Shown: positions 1 to 7,824, counted from the first letter of the stretch. The stretch is DNA of 11,774 nt from Flavobacteriaceae bacterium (GCA_015488935.1 WFMU01000404.1:1-11774), one strand, 5' to 3'. The notes: a model not told the origin generated them from the sequence alone. Numbers and translations are program-made.

Positions 1-102
1 CTTACTGCTTACCGAAAACAATTAATAACAAGTAGTAGTTCGTAAATTAAGAATAGTATTTTTTAAGTTCGTATAGTTTAAATCTGTAATAAATACAATG
101 TT
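1..102. other. Left-edge region upstream of the potassium channel gene
   Basis: No gene can be assigned here. All three forward frames are open from the left edge but stop within 45 bases (stops at 23-25, 33-35 and 43-45), so the end of an upstream gene could lie in one of them; nothing decides which. A box at 57-64 (TATTTTTT) matches the Bacteroidota -7 consensus TAnnTTTG at 7 of 8 positions, but no TTG element lies at a suitable distance upstream, so it is only a weak promoter candidate for the potassium genes. An ATG at 98-100 is out of frame with the channel gene and runs into a stop at 113-115. Confidence 0.3.
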
Positions 103-1383
103 TTGTCAAAAATAAACCTAAACCCTTGGCAGTATCTAATTATCTCTTTTTTGATATTAATACTTTTTGGTACAATTATATTACAACTTCCTTTTGTAAC
201 ACACACAAACAAAATTACAACTATTGATGCTTGTTTTACAGCAACTTCTGCAATTTGTGTAACAGGTTTAACCACAGTTTCCACTTCTGGATTTAATCTA
301 TTTGGACAATTAAGTTTACTGCTTTTAATGCAATTAGGAGCTATTGGAATTATGACTTTAACTTCTTCATTTTTAATCGCTTTTAGAGGTAAATTAAGCT
401 TAAAACACAAAATAAGTTTTTCTAAATTACAAGAAAATTACGAAATAAAAGATGCAAATAGTATCTTAAAAAGTATCTTAAAAATTACTTTTATAACCGA
501 ATTTATTGGTTTTATATTTTTAACTTTTGGATTTTTATTAGAAGGATTACCTATAAAATCTGCACTATACCAAGGTTTTTTTCACAGTATTTCTGCTTTT
601 TGTAATGCAGGTTTTTCTACTTACGATACAAGTATTGTAAATCTAAATCCACTAATAAAATTTACTATAAGCTTTTTAATTATTATAGGAAGTTTAGGCT
701 ATTTTGTAATCTATGAATTGATGGAAAAACATAAACATCACAGAAAATTGAGCTTTCATAGTAAAATTGTAATAACAACAACCATTATACTTGTGCTAGG
801 AGGAACTCTTTTACTGTTGCTATTTGAAAATGGAAACATGAATTTTACCGATAGCTTTTTCCAATCTGTAACTACAAGAACAGCTGGTTTTAACTCGGTA
901 GATTTAACAAAATTAAACTATGCTTCTATTTTCTTAATTTTACTTTTAATGTTTATTGGAGCATCGCCAGGTTCTACAGGTGGCGGAATAAAAACAACAA
1001 CCTTTTTTGTTATTATCATTTCCATTTTCTCTATTTTAAAAGGAAGAACGAAAGTGGTAATATATAACAGAACCATCTCTATAAAACAAATTATCAAAGC
1101 ATTTGCCACCTCTTTTATCTACTTTGGAATTATAGTTCTTGGCGTAATTTTATTATTACAAGAAAGTAAATTTTCATTACAAGAAACCTTATTCGAAGTT
1201 ATTTCGGCAATGGGAACTGTTGGTTTAAGTTTAGGCATAACACCAAATTTAGACACCTATGGAAAAATTATTATTATTGCATTAATGTTCATTGGTAGGC
1301 TGGGTCCAGCATCTCTAGCATTGGCCACCATGAGAAAAGAAAAACAACTCAAAATAAAATATCCAGAAGGAAATATTTATTAA
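103..1383 (+). CDS. ktrB: KtrB/TrkH-type potassium channel subunit
   Basis: Membrane subunit of a KtrAB/Trk-type K+ uptake system in the inner membrane; K+ entry is normally gated by the cytoplasmic partner encoded next. The 426-residue protein shows the four M1-P-M2 repeats of the superfamily, with the filter glycines in VTGL (53-56), NAGF (168-171), TAGF (260-263) and TVGL (372-375). The SPGSTGGGIKT stretch (288-298) matches the intramembrane gating loop before the last repeat. Length fits KtrB (about 445) better than TrkH (about 480). The gene lies 12 bases before ktrA. The start is uncertain: the frame opens after a stop at 79-81 and contains no ATG before the first membrane helix, so TTG at 103 is used. 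An ATG at 98 would join this frame if one base were added to the adjacent T run. Family call is firm; the start is not. Confidence 0.93.
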   Translation: MSKINLNPWQYLIISFLILILFGTIILQLPFVTHTNKITTIDACFTATSAICVTGLTTVSTSGFNLFGQLSLLLLMQLGAIGIMTLTSSFLIAFRGKLSLKHKISFSKLQENYEIKDANSILKSILKITFITEFIGFIFLTFGFLLEGLPIKSALYQGFFHSISAFCNAGFSTYDTSIVNLNPLIKFTISFLIIIGSLGYFVIYELMEKHKHHRKLSFHSKIVITTTIILVLGGTLLLLLFENGNMNFTDSFFQSVTTRTAGFNSVDLTKLNYASIFLILLLMFIGASPGSTGGGIKTTTFFVIIISIFSILKGRTKVVIYNRTISIKQIIKAFATSFIYFGIIVLGVILLLQESKFSLQETLFEVISAMGTVGLSLGITPNLDTYGKIIIIALMFIGRLGPASLALATMRKEKQLKIKYPEGNIY

Positions 1384-1395
1384 AATTTATACATT

Positions 1396-2043
1396 ATGAA
1401 ATACGATATCGCAATTATTGGCTTAGGAACATTTGGTTTTGAATTAGCTGCTAATTTAGCTAAAGCTGGACATGGAATACTTGCCATTGATATAGATGAA
1501 AAAAAAATAAATGCTATTAAAGATTTTGTTCCTGTTGCTGTACAAGCAGATGTTACAGATAAAGATGTCTTGGAAAAATTAGAAATCGACAAATTTGATA
1601 AAGTCATTTTTGGAATGAGTAATGCTTTAGAAACCATTATTTTATCGATAACTCTAATGAAAAAAATGAAAGTAAAATATATTATTGCTAAAGCAAACAC
1701 CTATATAAAAAAAGAAATATTACTTAAAATTGGAGCAGATAAAGTAGTATTACCAGAAATAGCTACCGCCATTCGTTTAGCCGATAAAATTTCTCATCCA
1801 ACCATATTAGAAAAGTATGAACTAGATGCCAATAATTCTTTATTAGAAGTAGTAGTACCAAATAAATTTATTGGCAAAACATTACATCAATTAGATTTAA
1901 GAAAAAAACATGGTATCAATGTAGTGATGAAAAAAGACGACAAAAAAACAGAGGTCGTTAGCGACCCAAACGTTGCATTTAAACAAGGCGACATTGTATT
2001 TGTTATTGGCTCGGTTTCGGTAATTGAAAACCTTTTTGTATAA
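1396..2043 (+). CDS. ktrA: KtrA/TrkA-type RCK regulatory subunit of potassium transporter
   Basis: Cytoplasmic peripheral subunit that assembles as a ring under the KtrB channel and gates it in response to nucleotide binding. The 215-residue protein has one RCK-N Rossmann domain, with GLGTFG (9-14) as the dinucleotide loop and an acidic residue (D32) ending the second strand, followed by an RCK-C domain at about 145-215 with the typical late GD-hydrophobic strand (GDIVFVIG, 198-205). A single RCK unit of this size is typical of KtrA; E. coli TrkA is a double-length tandem. It starts with ATG 12 bases after the channel gene, so the two are probably co-transcribed and translationally linked. 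Whether the ligand is ATP/ADP or NAD(H) cannot be told from the sequence alone. Confidence 0.93.
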   Translation: MKYDIAIIGLGTFGFELAANLAKAGHGILAIDIDEKKINAIKDFVPVAVQADVTDKDVLEKLEIDKFDKVIFGMSNALETIILSITLMKKMKVKYIIAKANTYIKKEILLKIGADKVVLPEIATAIRLADKISHPTILEKYELDANNSLLEVVVPNKFIGKTLHQLDLRKKHGINVVMKKDDKKTEVVSDPNVAFKQGDIVFVIGSVSVIENLFV

Positions 2044-2048
2044 AAATT

Positions 2049-2071
2049 ATTCCATAATTATTTTTTGGAAT
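2049..2071. terminator. Possible weak bidirectional terminator between convergent genes
   Basis: ATTCCA (2049-2054) and TGGAAT (2066-2071) form a perfect 6-base inverted repeat around an 11-base AT-rich loop that contains a T run. It sits in the 38 bases between the convergent ktrA and leuS stop codons, where a shared terminator would be expected. The stem has only two G-C pairs and no clean T tract follows it, so it is only a candidate. Confidence 0.3.
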
Positions 2072-2081
2072 TCATAATGAA

Positions 2082-4976
2082 CTAGCCAACAATATTTACA
2101 ATTTTACCAGGAACAACAATCACTTTTTTAGGCGTTCTACCGTCTAATTGCTTTTGAGTACGTTCGTCTGCCATTACTGCTGCTTCTATTTCTTCTTTGC
2201 TGAGGTCTAAAGATAAATCTAAAGTAAAACGCATTTTTCCATTAAAAGAAATAGGATAGGTTTTATTGGATTCTACCAAATGTTTAGCATCAAATTCTGG
2301 ATATGCTACGGTTGAAATACTTCCTTTATGTCCTAATTTTTCCCATAATTCTTCTGCAATATGTGGTGCATAAGGCGAAATTAATACCAATAATGGCTCT
2401 AAAATTGCACGGTGATTGCATTTTTGTTGTGTGAGCTCATTAACCGCAATCATAAACGAACTTACCGAAGTATTAAAAGAAAAATTAGCAATATCTTCAT
2501 CTACTTTTTTGATGGTTTTATGTAAAGTTTTTAGACTTTCTTTACTTGGCTCTTCTTCCGAAATATGTGCAATACCATTGTCGCCTATTTGATATAATTT
2601 CCATAATTTTTTAAGGAAAGAATACACACCAGAAATACCAGAGGTTTTCCATGGTTTAGATTGTTCTAAAGGTCCTAAAAACATTTCGAATAATCGTAAA
2701 CTGTCTGCTCCGTATTCTTCGCAAATTAAATCTGGATTTACCACATTGTATTTGGATTTAGACATTTTTTCTACTTCTCTACCAACGATGTATTTCCCAT
2801 CTTCTAAAATAAATTCTACATCTTTATATTCTTTTCTCGATTTTTTAAAGGCTTCAACATCTAATTCATTTGAAGTGTTGACTATAGATACATCAACGTG
2901 AATTGATTGATACATCAATCCTTTTATATCATTATTCCAATTATTAGATATTAATTTTTCTTCTTTTGAGGATAAATCTTTATTACTTAATAATTTTTTG
3001 AAAATATTTTTTGATATAAACTGATTTGTATAAACAAGTCGGTAAACAAAAGCACTCTCACCCAAAATCATACCTTGATTAATCAATTTTTTAGCATATT
3101 CTTTTTTAGGAACATACTGTAAATCGTACAAGAATTTTTGCCAAAAACGAGAGTATAATAAATGTCCTGTTGCGTGTTCAGAACCACCAATATACAAATC
3201 GACATCTTGCCAATAGTTTAATGCTTCCGCAGCAGCGAAATCTTCGGTATTATGTGCATCCATATAACGGTTAAAATACCAAGAACTTCCTGCCCATCCT
3301 GGCATGGTATTGAGTTCTAATGGAAATATGGTTTTATTATCTATCAAATCGTTACTAACAACCTCAGCCTTTTCAACGTTCCAAGCCCAAGTATTTGCAT
3401 TTCCTAATGGTGGTTTTCCATCGCTGGTTGGTAGGTAGTTTTCTACTTCTGGCAAACGAATTGGCAAATGCTCTTTGGCTATCATTTGTGGCATTCCGTC
3501 TTTGTAATATACTGGAAATGGTTCTCCCCAATAACGCTGTCTGCTAAATACCGCATCTCGTAAACGATAGTTGATTTTTTTGTAGCCAAAACCTTGTTTT
3601 TCCATTTCGTAAATTACCGTTTTAAAAGCTTTTTTATATGGTAAATCGGTTAAAAAATCGGAATTTACTATAATGGTATTTCCTTTATCTTCGTGTGCTT
3701 TTTCCGAAATATCGACATCTTTAAAAATATTTAGAATTGGTATATTAAAATGTTTGGCAAAATCATAATCACGTTGATCGCCACATGGTACTGCCATTAC
3801 TGCTCCTGTTCCGTAACCTGCAAGTACGTAATCACCAATATAAATTGGAATGGCTTCTTTGGTAAAAGGATGCTCTGCATGGGCTCCTGTAAAACATCCA
3901 GAAATGGTTTTTACATCGCTCATTCTATCGCGTTCGCTGCGTTTTGCGGTTGCTTTTATGTAGGCTTCTACTTCTTCTTTTTGCGCTGCTGTGGTTATTT
4001 CTGCTACCAATTCGTGTTCTGGTGCAAGTGTCATAAAACTAACGCCAAATATGGTGTCTGGGCGTGTGGTGAAAACACCGACTTTGTGTGTTGAATTTTG
4101 AATTTTGAATTCTAGGTGTGCTCCTTCACTTCTTCCAATCCAATTGGTTTGGATATCTTTTATAGGTTGTGGCCAGTCCAAGCCTTGTAAATCGTCTAAT
4201 AAACGTTGTGCATAAGCCGTAATTCGCATAGACCATTGTTTCATTTTTTTCTGTACAACAGGATGTCCTCCACGTTCGGAAACTCCGTTTACAATTTCGT
4301 CATTTGCGAGTACAGTTCCTAATTCGGCACACCAATTTACGGTAGTTTCACTCAAAAAAGTCAAACGATATTTTAGCAAAAATTCTTGTTTTTCTGTTTC
4401 CGAAAAATTATTCCATTCCTCTGCGGTAATTTGTGGTGTATCTTCGTCACAAACAGCATTTAATGGTAGGTTTCCTTCCGTTTCAAAAAGTGGAATTATT
4501 TCTGAAATTGGTCTTGCTTGATTTGCATCTTTACAATAATACGAATCGAAAAGTAAGGTAAAAATCCACTGTGTATATTTGTAAAAATCAGGGTTTGAAG
4601 TACGTACTTCTCTAGACCAATCGAACGAAAAACCTATTCTATCTAACTGCTTACGATAGGTGGCAATATTTACTTCGGTTGTTTTTGCAGGATGCTGTCC
4701 TGTTTGAATGGCATATTGCTCTGCTGGTAAACCAAAACTATCGTATCCTTGTGGATGCAACACATTAAATCCTTTATGACGTTTGTAACGAGCATAAATA
4801 TCAGATGCAATATAACCTAATGGATGTCCAACATGTAAACCTGCACCACTTGGATAAGGGAACATATCTAGTACATAATATTTTGGTTTATCACTATTAT
4901 TACTAGCCTTAAAAGTTTGGTTGTCTGCCCAAAATTTTTGCCATTTTTTTTCTATCTTATCGTGAAAATACTTCAT
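2082..4976 (-). CDS. leuS: Leucyl-tRNA synthetase
   Basis: Class I aminoacyl-tRNA synthetase charging tRNA-Leu with leucine in the cytoplasm. The 964-residue protein has the HIGH-type signature HVGH at 48-51 and KMSKS at 737-741. The CP1 editing domain carries TTRPDT (302-307) and GDQRDYDF (399-406), which supply the conserved threonine and aspartates that clear mischarged tRNA. The anticodon-binding region follows at about 780-900, with a small C-terminal domain after it. It is longer than E. coli LeuRS (860) because of insertions near 148-215 and 645-735; the second lies just before KMSKS, where the leucine-specific domain sits. Within it residues 653-679 are encoded by exceptionally AT-rich DNA. 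The gene converges on ktrA and has a likely promoter of its own in the 118-base upstream space. Identification is secure. Confidence 0.98.
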   Translation of the reverse strand: MKYFHDKIEKKWQKFWADNQTFKASNNSDKPKYYVLDMFPYPSGAGLHVGHPLGYIASDIYARYKRHKGFNVLHPQGYDSFGLPAEQYAIQTGQHPAKTTEVNIATYRKQLDRIGFSFDWSREVRTSNPDFYKYTQWIFTLLFDSYYCKDANQARPISEIIPLFETEGNLPLNAVCDEDTPQITAEEWNNFSETEKQEFLLKYRLTFLSETTVNWCAELGTVLANDEIVNGVSERGGHPVVQKKMKQWSMRITAYAQRLLDDLQGLDWPQPIKDIQTNWIGRSEGAHLEFKIQNSTHKVGVFTTRPDTIFGVSFMTLAPEHELVAEITTAAQKEEVEAYIKATAKRSERDRMSDVKTISGCFTGAHAEHPFTKEAIPIYIGDYVLAGYGTGAVMAVPCGDQRDYDFAKHFNIPILNIFKDVDISEKAHEDKGNTIIVNSDFLTDLPYKKAFKTVIYEMEKQGFGYKKINYRLRDAVFSRQRYWGEPFPVYYKDGMPQMIAKEHLPIRLPEVENYLPTSDGKPPLGNANTWAWNVEKAEVVSNDLIDNKTIFPLELNTMPGWAGSSWYFNRYMDAHNTEDFAAAEALNYWQDVDLYIGGSEHATGHLLYSRFWQKFLYDLQYVPKKEYAKKLINQGMILGESAFVYRLVYTNQFISKNIFKKLLSNKDLSSKEEKLISNNWNNDIKGLMYQSIHVDVSIVNTSNELDVEAFKKSRKEYKDVEFILEDGKYIVGREVEKMSKSKYNVVNPDLICEEYGADSLRLFEMFLGPLEQSKPWKTSGISGVYSFLKKLWKLYQIGDNGIAHISEEEPSKESLKTLHKTIKKVDEDIANFSFNTSVSSFMIAVNELTQQKCNHRAILEPLLVLISPYAPHIAEELWEKLGHKGSISTVAYPEFDAKHLVESNKTYPISFNGKMRFTLDLSLDLSKEEIEAAVMADERTQKQLDGRTPKKVIVVPGKIVNIVG
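4093..4112. repeat. 7-base tandem repeat inside leuS
   Basis: GAATTTT occurs twice in a row (4093-4099, 4100-4106) followed by the partial copy GAATTC (4107-4112). It encodes residues of the LeuRS segment just before the editing-domain TTRPDT motif (about residues 288-295). The period is not a multiple of three, so a gain or loss of one unit would shift the reading frame. Confidence 0.7.
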
Positions 4977-4990
4977 CTTTTTATTGTGGA

Positions 4991-5006
4991 TTTGTTTATT
5001 TGTTTA
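4991..5006. repeat. 8-base perfect tandem duplication in leuS leader
   Basis: TTTGTTTA is present twice with no spacer (4991-4998, 4999-5006), and a related TTTGTTCG follows at 5011-5018. TTTGTT (5011-5016) can also pair with AACAAA (5022-5027). The block lies between the likely leuS -7 element and its start codon, so it would be in the 5' untranslated leader. No known leader or T-box structure is recognised. Confidence 0.6.
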
Positions 5007-5040
5007 TCCGTTTGTTCGAAAAACAAAAATAATGCAAATG

Positions 5041-5048
5041 CAAAGATA
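5041..5048 (-). promoter_or_regulatory. Likely leuS promoter -7 element
   Basis: Read on the minus strand this is TATCTTTG, a perfect match to the Bacteroidota -7 consensus TAnnTTTG. It lies in the space between the arginine kinase stop and the leuS start and points towards leuS, leaving a leader of roughly 60 bases. No clear TTG element at the usual upstream distance was found; that position is occupied by a tandem duplication (5052-5067). Confidence 0.5.
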
Positions 5049-5051
5049 AAC

Positions 5052-5067
5052 TTATTGGTTTATTGGT
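5052..5067. repeat. 8-base perfect tandem duplication upstream of leuS
   Basis: TTATTGGT is present twice with no spacer (5052-5059, 5060-5067). It begins 3 bases upstream of the likely leuS -7 box and covers the stretch between the -7 and -33 regions, so it could affect promoter spacing or be a protein-binding site. Either role is inference. Confidence 0.6.
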
Positions 5068-5094
5068 AAACTTTGTTGGGAAATTATTTTTACG

Positions 5095-6132
5095 CTAATT
5101 TCTTTCTAGCTCTTTTTCTTTTTTTATTAGTGCTATTACGCCACGATACATATCTTGTACACATTGTACTTCAGAAATTCCTAATCTTCGTTTGTTAGAA
5201 ATATCGTAAATGGATCCTTTACTTTTAGAATGTTCGCCATCTATTCCTCTAATTTGTACGTTGTATTTTTTTGCAATGTCTTGAAAAATTTCCTTGTTTT
5301 TTCCCAAATTTGGTAGTTTTATATGTACACTTGCTCGCATGGCTGTTCCTAAATTTGTTGGACAAGTGGTAATATATCCTAAATGTTTATGGTAAGCAAA
5401 GTCTATTTTTTGTTGCATTTTTTCAATAGCTTTTACGAGTCGCACAAACACTTCTTTTATATCTCCACCTTGCTGCATAGAAATAATTCGAAGATGATCT
5501 TCTTCGTTAATCCAAAGCAAAAAAGTTTTATCGTTGTTATGAAATATTCCTCTGCCATTTGGCCAATCTCTATTTAGTCCAGCAGCTTCTAAAAATCGGT
5601 CGCCAGATTGGAATAAAAAATGATTAGAAATTAGTGCTTCTTTTTCTTCTTTACGCATATTATTTAGTGCATAATATTTTCCTGCTAGTTCTCCTTTTAG
5701 AGATTTTAATATGGTAGATACTTGTTTTTCTATTTCATTTCGTTGTTTTTTTGATATTATTGTTCCTAAAGGGATTCCTTTTATATTTCTGGCAACTCGG
5801 ATTCTAGTAGAAATTATATAGTTACCTTCTGCATCTGGATTTGGAGCAAATAAATCGTCTGTATTTAGGTTAGATTGCTGTAAATCTTCCTTTTTAAAAT
5901 CGTGATATTCTTCTATAATCTTATCCAATAGCGTTGCAAAAATCGTATATGTTTCTTCGTCTCCAGCATAAGCTCCGATACCGCTATCTAAGTTTTTTAC
6001 TCCAGATTTTATAACATCTTTTAAGGTAAAATTATTTGTTGTTTTTTTATCTTTTAGTTGTTCAAAAACTGCTTTTGTTAGATATTTTGCAAGTAAGGAG
6101 TTTGAGTTTTCTAGTGGTTTGGGAAATTTCAT
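5095..6132 (-). CDS. Phosphagen kinase, probable arginine kinase
   Basis: ATP:guanidino phosphotransferase; family knowledge suggests reversible transfer of phosphate between ATP and free arginine as a cytoplasmic energy buffer. The 345-residue protein has both phosphagen-kinase domains: a helical N-terminal domain (about 1-90) and the catalytic domain (about 100-340). Compared from memory with Limulus arginine kinase, residues align at a constant offset of 14. These include the guanidino-specificity loop SGIGAY (50-55, with Y55 equal to Y68), D49 and R179 (D62-R193 pair), ATP-binding R110, R112, R215, R266 and R295, catalytic E211 and E300, and C257 in CPTNLGT. McsB, the protein-arginine kinase, lacks this N-terminal domain. 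Y55 argues for arginine over creatine or glycocyamine. It starts 13 bases after the DUF3667 gene and is probably last in a three-gene operon. Family certain; substrate likely. Confidence 0.92.
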   Translation of the reverse strand: MKFPKPLENSNSLLAKYLTKAVFEQLKDKKTTNNFTLKDVIKSGVKNLDSGIGAYAGDEETYTIFATLLDKIIEEYHDFKKEDLQQSNLNTDDLFAPNPDAEGNYIISTRIRVARNIKGIPLGTIISKKQRNEIEKQVSTILKSLKGELAGKYYALNNMRKEEKEALISNHFLFQSGDRFLEAAGLNRDWPNGRGIFHNNDKTFLLWINEEDHLRIISMQQGGDIKEVFVRLVKAIEKMQQKIDFAYHKHLGYITTCPTNLGTAMRASVHIKLPNLGKNKEIFQDIAKKYNVQIRGIDGEHSKSKGSIYDISNKRRLGISEVQCVQDMYRGVIALIKKEKELERN

Positions 6133-6145
6133 CTAAAAAGAGATG

Positions 6146-6931
6146 TTAAAATGTTATTATTTTTAATTTGTATAGTAAGGCTCCAACGATCATACCAATA
6201 ATAATAATCACTATATAAAGAGCAAACATAAGTAACCAAAATAAAAATGTTTTTAATATAATTTTACCTAAACTTAATTGGAACATTTTTTTATAAAAAT
6301 ATGCATGATATCCAATCATAATAATATAATTAATGGATAAAAGAAATTTAAAATTAAATTGGAATATTAAAAAAATGAAACCAAATAAAGTAGCTAAAAT
6401 TAAATAGGTTGCATACGTATATAATAAGATAATGCTGTGCTCTACAAGATTTCTTTTTTTAAATATTATTTTATTAATTAACGCTAGTAATGGAATGGTT
6501 AAAAAAGTAAAAACATTGTAGTATTTGGTTATAAAAGTAAACCATTTACTATTAAAACTATCTTGAAATTTCTGAATTTTAGGGTCTGGATTTATTGGTG
6601 TATTTGCATTAAGTGTATTTATATATTCTATTAACATATCTTTTGCAAAATACATGTAAATTCCATAGACTGTAAGTGCAATTAGCATGTATGCAAAAGG
6701 TTGCATATAGCGTTTACGAATACCGTTTAAATAACCATTTGCTACTTCTTGAGGTTTAATTATTAAATGCGAAAAAGTCTTAAAAAATTTATTATCCCAA
6801 CTTATAAAAGTTTCAAAAAACTCTTTACTTACTGTTCTAAAATTTAGTCTATTTTCTATGTATTTTGCACCACAATTAAAACAAAATTTAGCGTTTTTGA
6901 GTAATGGTGTTTGGCAGTTTTTACATTCCAT
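6146..6931 (-). CDS. DUF3667-family zinc-ribbon membrane protein
   Basis: Function unknown. The 261-residue protein begins with a short treble-clef-like zinc ribbon: cysteines 3 and 6 (CKNC) and 17 and 20 (CFNC), on the cytoplasmic side if the usual topology holds. The following segment, with RKRYMQPFAYML (72-83), matches my recollection of the DUF3667 family, common in Bacteroidota. Hydrophobic stretches suggest about five membrane segments (roughly 77-94, 135-155, 164-190, 196-212, 226-252), with a polar loop at 97-130. The start ATG lies only 3 bases after the AIM24-family stop, and the arginine kinase gene follows 13 bases after its own stop, so the three are very likely one transcript. 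The sequence does not show a transported substrate or an enzymatic motif. Confidence 0.82.
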   Translation of the reverse strand: MECKNCQTPLLKNAKFCFNCGAKYIENRLNFRTVSKEFFETFISWDNKFFKTFSHLIIKPQEVANGYLNGIRKRYMQPFAYMLIALTVYGIYMYFAKDMLIEYINTLNANTPINPDPKIQKFQDSFNSKWFTFITKYYNVFTFLTIPLLALINKIIFKKRNLVEHSIILLYTYATYLILATLFGFIFLIFQFNFKFLLSINYIIMIGYHAYFYKKMFQLSLGKIILKTFLFWLLMFALYIVIIIIGMIVGALLYKLKIITF

Positions 6932-6934
6932 TTT

Positions 6935-7735
6935 TTAAAATCTATTATCGCCATTTAAAAGATCGCCAAGACCTCCTAAAATACTTCCTTCGCCTTTATT
7001 TTTTCCACCAGCTTTAGGTGCAGAAGCTATTATTCTATCAGCTAATCTACTAAATGGTAGCGATTGTATATAAACGGTTCCTGTACCTTGCAAGGTTGCA
7101 AAATAGAGTCCTTCGCCTCCAAAAATGGTATTTTTAATTCCACCAACAAACTCAATATCATAATCTATGGTACTCGAAAATCCAACCACACAACCTGTAT
7201 CTACTCTTATTTTCTCTCCAAGTTCTAAGTCTATTTTGTGTACGGTTCCTCCTGCGTGCATAAATGCCAAGCCATCGCCTTCTAGTTTTTCCATAATAAA
7301 GCCTTCGCCTCCAAAGAGACCTCTTCCTAATTTTTTAGAAAATTCTATTCCGATAGAAACCCCTTTTGCAGCACATAGAAATGCATCTTTTTGACAGATA
7401 AATTTACCTTTTTCTAAACTTAAATCAATAGGAATTATTTTTCCTGGATATGGCGATGCAAAGGATACTTTTCGTTTTAAAATTCCTGCATTATGAAAAA
7501 CAGTCATAAACAAACTTTCGCCTGTTAGTACACGTTTTCCTGCAGATAATAGTTTTCCGAAAAAACCAGTTTCTTGTTGCGAACCATCGCCAAGCATGGT
7601 ATTCATTTTAATATCGTCTTCCATCATCATAAAACTACCAGATTCTGCAATAACGGCTTCTTCTGGGTCTAACTCAATTTGGATAAATTGCATTTCTTCT
7701 CCGTAAATTTTATAATCTATTTCGTGTGCGTTCAT
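6935..7735 (-). CDS. AIM24/TIGR00266-family protein
   Basis: Member of the TIGR00266 family, named for similarity to mitochondrial AIM24 proteins; the biochemical role is not established. The 266-residue product begins [10 protein letters not shown] and contains the family features: an early AESGSFMMM stretch (30-38), GGEG repeats (LFGGEGF at 140-146, IFGGEGL at 204-210), a VDTG turn (178-181), and a glycine-rich tail. No signal peptide or membrane helix is visible. The frame is open up to an ATG at 7855, which would add 40 residues. That extension is rejected because it is unlike the family, overlaps the divergent antitoxin start, and lies upstream of a perfect -7 box at 7760-7767 that sits 24 bases before ATG 7735. 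It heads the likely operon with the DUF3667 and arginine kinase genes. Confidence 0.88.
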   Translation of the reverse strand: MNAHEIDYKIYGEEMQFIQIELDPEEAVIAESGSFMMMEDDIKMNTMLGDGSQQETGFFGKLLSAGKRVLTGESLFMTVFHNAGILKRKVSFASPYPGKIIPIDLSLEKGKFICQKDAFLCAAKGVSIGIEFSKKLGRGLFGGEGFIMEKLEGDGLAFMHAGGTVHKIDLELGEKIRVDTGCVVGFSSTIDYDIEFVGGIKNTIFGGEGLYFATLQGTGTVYIQSLPFSRLADRIIASAPKAGGKNKGEGSILGGLGDLLNGDNRF

Positions 7736-7759
7736 GTTATTTTTGCTAAGATTTCTCCT

Positions 7760-7767
7760 CAAATGTA
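7760..7767 (-). promoter_or_regulatory. Likely promoter -7 element of the AIM24-DUF3667-arginine kinase operon
   Basis: Read on the minus strand this is TACATTTG, a perfect TAnnTTTG match. It ends 24 bases before ATG 7735, which implies a leader of about 18 bases and supports that start. A TTG element at the usual upstream distance is missing, so strength is uncertain. A GAGGAG sequence just downstream (7755-7760 on the plus strand as CTCCTC) is too far from the ATG to act as a ribosome binding site. Confidence 0.55.
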
Positions 7768-7790
7768 ACGAAATTATTTGAATGTTTATG

Positions 7791-7804
7791 AATACGATTG
7801 TATT
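7791..7804. promoter_or_regulatory. Candidate operator for the toxin-antitoxin pair
   Basis: AATAC-GATT-GTATT is a perfect 5-base inverted repeat with a 4-base spacer. It covers the TTG at 7798-7800, which could be the -33 element of the toxin-antitoxin promoter. Type II antitoxins commonly repress their own promoter, so an operator here is plausible. Short AT-rich palindromes also arise by chance. Confidence 0.3.
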
Positions 7805-7824
7805 AAATTGTACTATATTAGCCG

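Noticed and set aside
78..410. Minus-strand open frame over the start of ktrB
   Set aside because: It is antisense to clear channel coding sequence and shows no recognisable domain.
3750..4094. Open frame of 114 codons on the plus strand inside leuS
   Set aside because: It is antisense to the conserved editing domain, has a cysteine- and phenylalanine-heavy composition typical of a shadow frame, and resembles no family I recognise.
4977..5040. T-box or leucine attenuator leader for leuS
   Set aside because: No terminator-antiterminator pair, T-box consensus or leader peptide with leucine codons was seen, only AT-rich repeats and one weak hairpin.
5095..6132. McsB-type protein-arginine kinase
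   Set aside because: The protein has the helical N-terminal phosphagen-kinase domain with the arginine-kinase specificity loop, which McsB lacks, and no mcsA or clpC neighbour is present.
7167..7394. Plus-strand open frame within the AIM24-family gene
   Set aside because: It is the reverse-frame shadow of conserved glycine-rich coding sequence, with low-complexity Pro/Ser content.
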